Source: Rhytidiadelphus loreus (Eukaryota; Streptophyta; Bryopsida; Hypnales; Hylocomiaceae). Taken from it: a stretch of DNA of 64,000 nt. Location of the stretch: contig OX344764.1 of assembly GCA_947034895.1 (NCBI GenBank), positions 4,898,001 through 4,962,000 of the forward strand, read 5' to 3'. Shown here piece after piece: positions 57,215 through 64,000 of this stretch. The translations under genes and the position numbers were made by a program. Below the pieces are notes generated by a model. That model did not search any database. It was not told where the DNA came from and saw only the letters and a program-made list of their open reading frames with translations. How positions within the stretch are numbered: the stretch's first letter is position 1; every line of letters starts with the position of its first letter.

Positions 57215-57620
57215 GAGAAACAAGTGTACCGGTGGAAGTCTTGGCTACTATTATTAATGAATGGGCAACTTTCAATCTCTATTTTCAAATTTTCTAGCTT
57301 GGGTCCCTTTGAATCTTCTACAAGAGACGAGAACTTTAGTAAAGAGGGATATTTTGTATTGAGGAAATTAGACAATGATGCAATATAGATGAGTTTTTTG
57401 CTAGGTTGCAAAAAGATGTGTAAGCCATTCAAATGTAGAAAGCAATTTGAGTTTTGGATTGAGAAGGTTTCTCTAATTTATAGGTAATGGCTTGAGCAAG
57501 CCTACATTAGTCTTTACCATTCATCTTCATTACATCTATATTCTACATTTCATTAAACATCCATATTCTATTTCTCAATTAACATCATATTTTACATTCC
57601 ATTTAATTCTTTAAGGTATG

Positions 57621-57853
57621 CATTACATGTTTTTTGAGGCCTGGGAGAGCCTGTTTCAAGGTTGTTCCCCTTTATTGTTCCCCGCAGTGAAGGACATTTT
57701 TTTTTTTTTTTCTTTTAATTTTTTTTTCCGGAAATGACCTGGTCGCCTCTAGAACACGTAGGATGCTGAGGTGGCAGGCCAGCTGTCCGGTTCCCTGCGT
57801 TCTCGCAGTAGGGGAACCCGCAGTCTCTTAGAGGCCTCAAAAACCATCTAATG
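57621..57853. mobile_element. CATTAGATG-family MITE, copy E (233 bp)
   Basis: Terminal inverted repeats CATTACATGTTTTTTGAGGC and its partner ending ACCATCTAATG agree over about 22 bp with two mismatches. It is shorter and more diverged than copies A-D but has the same CCGG-rich arms and poly-T core. Confidence 0.65.
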
Positions 57854-58721
57854 CTACAAATTGATTAAGGTTATATATGGTACATCCTTTAATATTTAAA
57901 AGTTTGTGCATACCATTTTTGGCATTTGATTTAAACTAAGAAAATGAAGCTTGACAAGTTTAGTTTTAACTCCATTAAAATTCTTTTTTAAATCCAAAAA
58001 TTGAAAGCATTATTTCAATTGCAAGCTCTATGTGTTAAAATTCAAATTACACAATATTTGTGTTTTTCATTTGTATTTTTTTAAATGTTTTTTGAATTTA
58101 AATTATAAAATAACATTTCTCAATCTAACCTTTGTCTATGATAAAAATTACCAATTATTCTAGTGTACAATATAGTTGATATAATTCTATTTCTACCATT
58201 TACTTTAAAAATTCTGAAAAAAAAACATCAATAGAAAATACAATTTCTCACAACTATAAATTGGATTTTTTTTCTCTCTCTATACTAATTTATTTACACT
58301 TTTTGAAAATGACTAGTATGAATTTTTTTTAGAAAATCAATTGAAATTTTTCACAATAATAAACAATCCATAATGTAATTTTTATAAAAGATACAAGATT
58401 GATATTGGAATAGTGGACAAGATAGTGGAGTGCCATTTAAAAGTCCAAATTTAGCTCATGCATGATGTTTGACTAGTTCACAATGGTTCTAGTCCTTGAG
58501 GAATTAACCTCATATTTTTTTCATGATCACAATTTTAAATTGGACATGTAGAAAAAGGATTGAAAGAACTTAAATCACTTTCAAATTAATTACCCTCTCA
58601 TGACAAGAAATATAATATTTTCAATTTATATATAATATATTTGTATTTTCTTTTCTTGAATGATCCATAATACATTTAATTTAAGATCATATGGTTACAA
58701 CTCATATAAACTTGATAGTAC

Positions 58722-59011
58722 CATTAGATGGGATTCAGCCATCGGGGAGGGCTATGAGTTCCCCAGCCGAAACCCAGTCGAAATCTGCCGAAACCCACCT
58801 GTGCTAACCTGGCCAAGCGACTGCCAGGTCAAATTTTTTGAAAAAAAAAAAAATTAACCTTGTTTTTCATTTTAAGAACTTAAATTATTATTATTATTAT
58901 TATCATTTTTTTTTTTTTAAATTCTGACACCCGCGTTCGATAGGGGCCGAGGGAACAGAGCTGGGAACGGGCCTGAAACGGCCCTCTAGCCCCCCTGAAT
59001 CCCATCTAATG
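58722..59011. mobile_element. CATTAGATG-family MITE, copy C (290 bp)
   Basis: Perfect 15-bp terminal inverted repeats CATTAGATGGGATTC/GAATCCCATCTAATG, with the same GC-rich arms and T-rich core as copies A and B. Confidence 0.78.
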
Positions 59012-60192
59012 TTTTGAAAGCTTTGCAATCATTTTTTGGATTAGTACAAAAAAATTCTAAGAAACTCATAATAGCCTCATGAATATGATAGTCCTAGAAC
59101 TAAGGTTACTCTTCACCGAGGTATAATTGATGACATTTTAAACTCTTAAAAACATTCATATACCTTTAAATTTTTTGAAATGATGATTTTTTTGAAGAAT
59201 TAGGTATTTTTGGAGAACATTTATATATTTTAGGCATTTTTATAATTTGCCTACCCTAATTATTAGGCAACCCTAAAGCAATAAATTATGGCCTAAAATA
59301 CCATGATGGTAGGATAATTAACTTACCTCCCAATGTTCTTTTGTGTGTGGTGTTATGCTTTCAAGGTTTGGTTCTTTTACCAACCTTTCTTTGAAATTCC
59401 TAGTGGATTTTCACCAACTTTTCAATCACATACACATCAATATATATTTTATTTGACAATAGTTGTATTTAATATTAGAAAAATAGAAAAAATTAAGGTT
59501 CAATCTCAATTCTACAAATTAAGGATTGTCTTGGAAAACTAGTAAGATTCTCAAGGGAAGAGATTCATCTAGTGGATAATTGTCACAACAACAAATTATG
59601 TGGCTAAATTCATTGTCAATTTTAGCCCTAAATTCATCACCACTTAATGTAATGTAGCTACATTTAAAATTGGCCTATTGCAAAACCAACCCTTACAAAT
59701 TTTTGAATAAAATTTTATCCTCATGAATAAAGAAGCTTAGGGTGGATTTTGGATATACTTAATTTGAATATTTGTACAATTTCCAAAACTTCATGCTAAA
59801 AGGTTGTAAAATCTACTTTCAATTTTCAACAAGATTAAACAAAAACTAAAGTAGTTTAATAATATGAACCATGTTCAAATGTTTCTTTAGTTGATTTTTA
59901 ATGCAAATAATTTAGAACAATCTAAATTTTCTAATAATCCAATTTTGTCAACTATAAATATCTTCCAATTTTTTCACCTAATATCATCTCAAATTTTGTT
60001 TTGTTGTAAAGACTAAACCACTAAAATAAGAATGAAAATGCACTAGTGGCATAGAAACACGGTTTGCATAAATTAGAAAATTATCCTTGAGAAATTTGCA
60101 TGACCAATAAGAATAGTCATAGATCTTCTTAGGGCCTTTTTTGTGGTCTATGCATACCATGTTTCTACTAAAGTAGAGAAGATAAGTAGTAA

Positions 60193-60532
60193 GATAACAG
60201 GCTCTAAAATTGCACAAGCTCTAAAACTATCCACATCCTCAAATGTACACTATGTGTACATATTGCTTTTTCATAGCCTTCAGCAATGTACAAAAAATGA
60301 ATATTTTAGAAGGTGGGCGATTTTAGAGCCCTATACCATTTCTACTTCAAAATTTTATAACTAATTCCACAAAGCTTCAAAAATTATGAAACGGCTTGAA
60401 TTACGGTAGATGCCAATTCCACTTGTCTTTCAAGGAAAATTTCTAAAAATTATTTGAAGAAGCTTTGCCTCCCAAAAATTTAGTTTCAACTCTTAGGTGG
60501 ATGATTTTTATGACCCTTTACCTTAATGAAGT
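60193..60532. mobile_element. GGTAACAG-family foldback MITE, copy 3
   Basis: Starts GATAACAGGCTCTAAAAT and ends CCCTTTACC, with AAATGTACACTATGTGTACA and a shared body (CCAATTCCACTTGTCTTTCA). Confidence 0.6.
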
Positions 60533-60803
60533 GATAGAAATTGAAGTATGGCAAGGTGCATTTAAATCTCTTCTATAAAGGTAGTAAGAAGGCTTGATGT
60601 TGAGATTAACATCACTTGCGTGCTTCTTGGGCAGTCCATAAAACTCCTCAACCCATGTCCAGGTGTCTTTGTACTTGCTGTGGTTTTGGGAGCTCTAGAA
60701 ATGTTAAATTGAACATGAAACAAGGTTGCATCCATGCAACTTAAATTTCATGCATGTCATTCCTAAAATGCCCCCTAAAATGAAGCTGTTATTTTTGCAT
60801 TAA

Positions 60804-61108
60804 GGTAGGAGGTCCATAAATTGTCCATTTAAGAGCTGAAACTGAATTTTGGAGACGTGAAACTTTTTGAAATATTTTTCAGTAAATTTTATTTGACATA
60901 CAAGTAAAATTGGCATCTAACCCAAGTTGTTTCATATTTTGTGGAGCTTTGTGGAATTAGTTATGAAAATTTGAAGTTTAAATGGCATAGGACTCTAAAA
61001 TCGCCCACTTCTTAAAATGTACACTATTTATACATTGTTGAAGGCTATGAAAAAGCAACATGTATAGATAGTGTACATTTGAAGAGGTGGGCAATTTTAG
61101 AGCATGTG
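60804..61108. mobile_element. GGTAACAG-family foldback MITE, copy 4
   Basis: Inverse to copy 3, only 270 bp away. It shares GGTCCATAAATTGTCCATTT and the inner AATGTACACTATTTATACA palindrome. The right end is worn. Confidence 0.55.
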
Positions 61109-62767
61109 TGCTTTTCAAACCTTCTACATAGTAGTGCTTGCAAAGCAAGAGCTAATCCAAGGGCTAAAACGCACATCTCAAAGTTTCAAGGACTCCCAAC
61201 TCAAGGAGCTAAGTATGTCGTTTTAGGGTTAAGACATTAGTTAAATGGTTTACAAATTATTACATGACATTCTAGGTTGTTAAATATAGGGCAATTTTAT
61301 TAGGCTCCAAGTTATTGTATTGTTGAGGATGTTTGTTTTGCCTTAGGTTCAATTGTTGTTTATTTGTACAAGAGATAAAATGTCCATTATTCCAATAATA
61401 AAATTATACATATAGTTTAGAAAAAATACTAGTAGAAAATATGACTTGGAGCATCAAACCACTCATTAAAGTTTTGTGTCAAAGGCCTACATAGGTACTA
61501 AGTTCTCGACTAAGTTAAAGGTAATTGCACTTAGTTGTGACCAGTTTGCAAAACTATCCCATCTAGATTCATGTTTTAAATGTCAAGACCTTTGGACATG
61601 AGAGCTAGTGGTCACTTTTGGATACACCTAGTTTCAAGACTTTGAAAATTCATAGTTTATCATGCATTGTCCCAAAAATGCATGCAAAAAAAATGTCAAT
61701 ATCCCCTTTTGACTTTCACAAAGATCCAACAAATATTCAAGACAATTTAATAATGGGAACCATGCTCAAATGCTTATTTGGACAATTTTAGGTGGTGTTA
61801 CCTTTGGTACCAAGTTTTATGGCCTAAAAGATGATTTTTCATGCCATTGTTGTGAAGGTAGAATGTCCTCAAGTGTCCAAAAAATTGTCAAGTGGCAATC
61901 CCTCATAAGTCCTTCAATTTCCTTGTATTTTTATGTTTCTCATCATAATGGAAGTAATAAAACTTTTCCTTGGAGATATGGATATATTCTATAAAAAAAA
62001 ATTATTATTATTTTTCATTCAAATGTTTTTCTAGCTATCCAATCAATAGTTTAGAGAAATAAAGGAATGATATAAATCTTGAATCTTGAGCTTATTTCTT
62101 TTGTTAATTTGACCGCTAGAAAGCTAAAAGACCCAAGGAGTTTAGTGGCATTGAATTGGAAAACAAAGTGTCTAAATAAAAAGATAGGGTGTATATAATT
62201 CCATTCATGTAAAATATAGAAAAAATTACATTTCTTAATTCATGAGTATAGGTAAGGTAGGGATTATTGTAATTAATGTGGTTATTTTTTATATTTTTTA
62301 CACCTTGCTATCTGTGTTATTTTGACTAAATTTGATTGTTTAGAAGCTAGTCTAGAAGGTGACAACTTGGAATTTTGGATACACCTTCAGGACTTCAAGG
62401 TAGATTGCATATAATACTACTATGGAGTTTTAAGAATGAATTATTGCACCTCGGATGATCTATACAAGACCTAATAAGGCCCACATCACATAGGATGATT
62501 TGATCCAACAAAAGGCAAGATTGCACAACACATGGATTGGTGCTTTACTACTATATTGCCAATATGAATAATATTTTTGGGTACACATTTTTAGGATGAC
62601 TTGGAGATTTTAGGGTTCCATCATTCATCTTGGTTATAAGAAGGTGCACTTAGATTTGAAGCATTGTTGTCGTTTACTTGTAGTTTTTAGTTGTTTTGTT
62701 GTTTTGCACATTTTTATAACATATAAACATGTGCTTAGATTTGCATAAAACTAAATTTTATAAGTAA

Positions 62768-62814
62768 AGAAGGTTCCTCAAATGGTCTATTGAGGAAGGT
62801 TCCTCAAATGGTAT
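62768..62814. repeat. Short direct repeat
   Basis: GAAGGTTCCTCAAATGGT occurs twice, about 28 bp apart. Confidence 0.6.
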
Positions 62815-63441
62815 TTTAGTAATTATTAATAGTATCCTTGTTAATACCACAAAATAGAAATTTACATAATTAAAGTGTGCCTAAATTCAAAGGACCTAAA
62901 ATAATACCCCCAATAAAATACCTTAGTTATGCACATGTACACCAAATAAATATATGAAGTGACTTCTCTAGGCTAAAAGAACTCTCCAAATGAAATGTTT
63001 TGGAGATTAAGATAACCTACAACTCAATGCAAACTTGTTGCAAAACCAACTTTTTGATTTTAACCTTACATTCTAAATATGTAAGCCTAGGGTGGATTGA
63101 CACTTCCTTGGTCTTTGTTTGCTTCTTGCTTGATTTCATCATAGGCAATTTGTATTTTCCTTAGTGCAATTTATCTTCTTTTGTTTGCATCTAAAAAATA
63201 AATTGAATCTTCAAATAGAAAATTCACAGTTTATTCATATATTGTACAAAAAACACATGTTGGGAGAACCTAAATCATCTTTTAGTATTCAACTAAACAC
63301 CACAATTTGCTTAAGCAATTTTACACTTGCTTTGTCCTATTATTGGATTCCTTGGAACATGGTCAAGGTCAAAATTCCCTACTAAATAATTAATTAAAGT
63401 TTAAAAATGTGATTCAACAAACTCTTGAGAACAAAAGAATT

Positions 63442-63740
63442 CATTAGATGGGATTCGGGGGGGCTGGAGGGCCGTTTTAGGCCCATTCCCAGCTTCGTTC
63501 CCCTGGCCCCCATCGAACGCAGGTGTCGTTTTTTTTTTCAAAAAAATAAAATAAAATAAAATATTTTAAAGTTCCTAAAATCAAAAACAAAGTTAAATTT
63601 ATTTATTTATTTAGAAAAAAAGGACGTGGCAGTCGTTCTGCCAGGTCAGCAATGCCTGGGAACGGCTTGTTTCGGCAGTTTCGGCCAAATTCGGGGTTGG
63701 GAACTCACAGCCCTCCTTGGTAGGAAAAACCCATCTAATG
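63442..63740. mobile_element. CATTAGATG-family MITE, copy D (299 bp)
   Basis: Starts CATTAGATGGGATTCGGG and ends AACCCATCTAATG; inverse orientation relative to copy C (GTTCCCCTGGCC and TTGGGAACTCACAGCC arms). Confidence 0.75.
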
Positions 63741-64000
63741 ATTATTTTTTCCCATATAAAAAGTAAATTGGAAAAAAGAATTCCCATAAAATTATGTTAT
63801 ATATGTTTAGAAACAATTTTAGAATTTTTTTTAACCCTTGGGTATGGTATACTAGTTGTACTTGGTTTATTCTACTATCCTAAATTTCTTGTCCCCTTCA
63901 ATAATGTGTTTCAAGCACAAATTTAGGATTGAAGATGTTTTCTATTTCTTTTTGAGTTTAAATAATGAAACAAAGTAAGAAAAAGTCTAGTTTAGTACCC

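Larger units (their letters stand above)
52670..57490. repeat. Duplicated block, copy C, enlarged by insertions
   Basis: It carries all parts seen in copies A and B plus a ~1-kb insertion, two TTAA elements, an (AT)n run and a 91-bp triplication. Confidence 0.78.
57854..64000. other. AT-rich non-genic stretch with MITEs
   Basis: Outside the CATTAGATG and GGTAACAG elements there are only low-complexity AT-rich sequence and short ORFs without conserved features. Confidence 0.5.

Noticed and set aside
63828..63845. TTAACCCTTGGG as a further TTAA element end
   Set aside because: No matching right end before the window stops and no similarity to the bodies of the other copies.

Overview
This window looks like nuclear DNA of a land plant (or a close streptophyte relative) with a large, AT-rich, repeat-laden genome. 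The main evidence is one multi-exon gene with GT-AG introns on the minus strand. It encodes a universal-stress-protein domain fused to a receptor-like cytoplasmic kinase, an architecture known from land plants. No rRNA, tRNA gene, CRISPR array or prokaryotic operon is visible. I cannot name the species.

Layout. Positions 1-16.6 kb are gene-poor, with MITE-like pieces, small tandem repeats, a tRNA-derived SINE-like unit near 2.2 kb and a duplicated block (12.7-14.9 kb). From 16.8 to 31.6 kb lies a decayed hAT-type transposase gene. It is interrupted by a small terminal-inverted-repeat element (17.4-17.9 kb) and by a complete, very young Ty3/gypsy LTR retrotransposon (20877-31186). The retrotransposon has 2016-bp LTRs, a GCGT target duplication, a Gag-protease ORF and an RT-RNase H-integrase ORF in the -1 frame. 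From 31.6 to 40 kb I see only repeats, including a 221-bp near-perfect CACTA-like hairpin. From 46.7 down to 40.1 kb is the USP-kinase gene: 11 exons and 775 codons with all phases agreeing. From 47.8 to 64 kb there is again no recognisable gene, only MITE families and a second copy of the 12.7-14.9 kb block (52.7-57.5 kb) carrying several insertions.

Most notable: (1) each LTR carries an intact 152-codon ORF just downstream of a TATA box, so it would be the first substantial ORF of the retrotransposon RNA, about 1.85 kb upstream of Gag. (2) A family of non-autonomous elements with CCC...GGG ends sits between TTAA duplications. Two insertions have empty sites visible in the paralogous block of this same window, which is piggyBac-like behaviour and, to my knowledge, seldom reported in land plants. 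(3) A second MITE family (CATTAGATG... ends, five copies) and several foldback elements are present.
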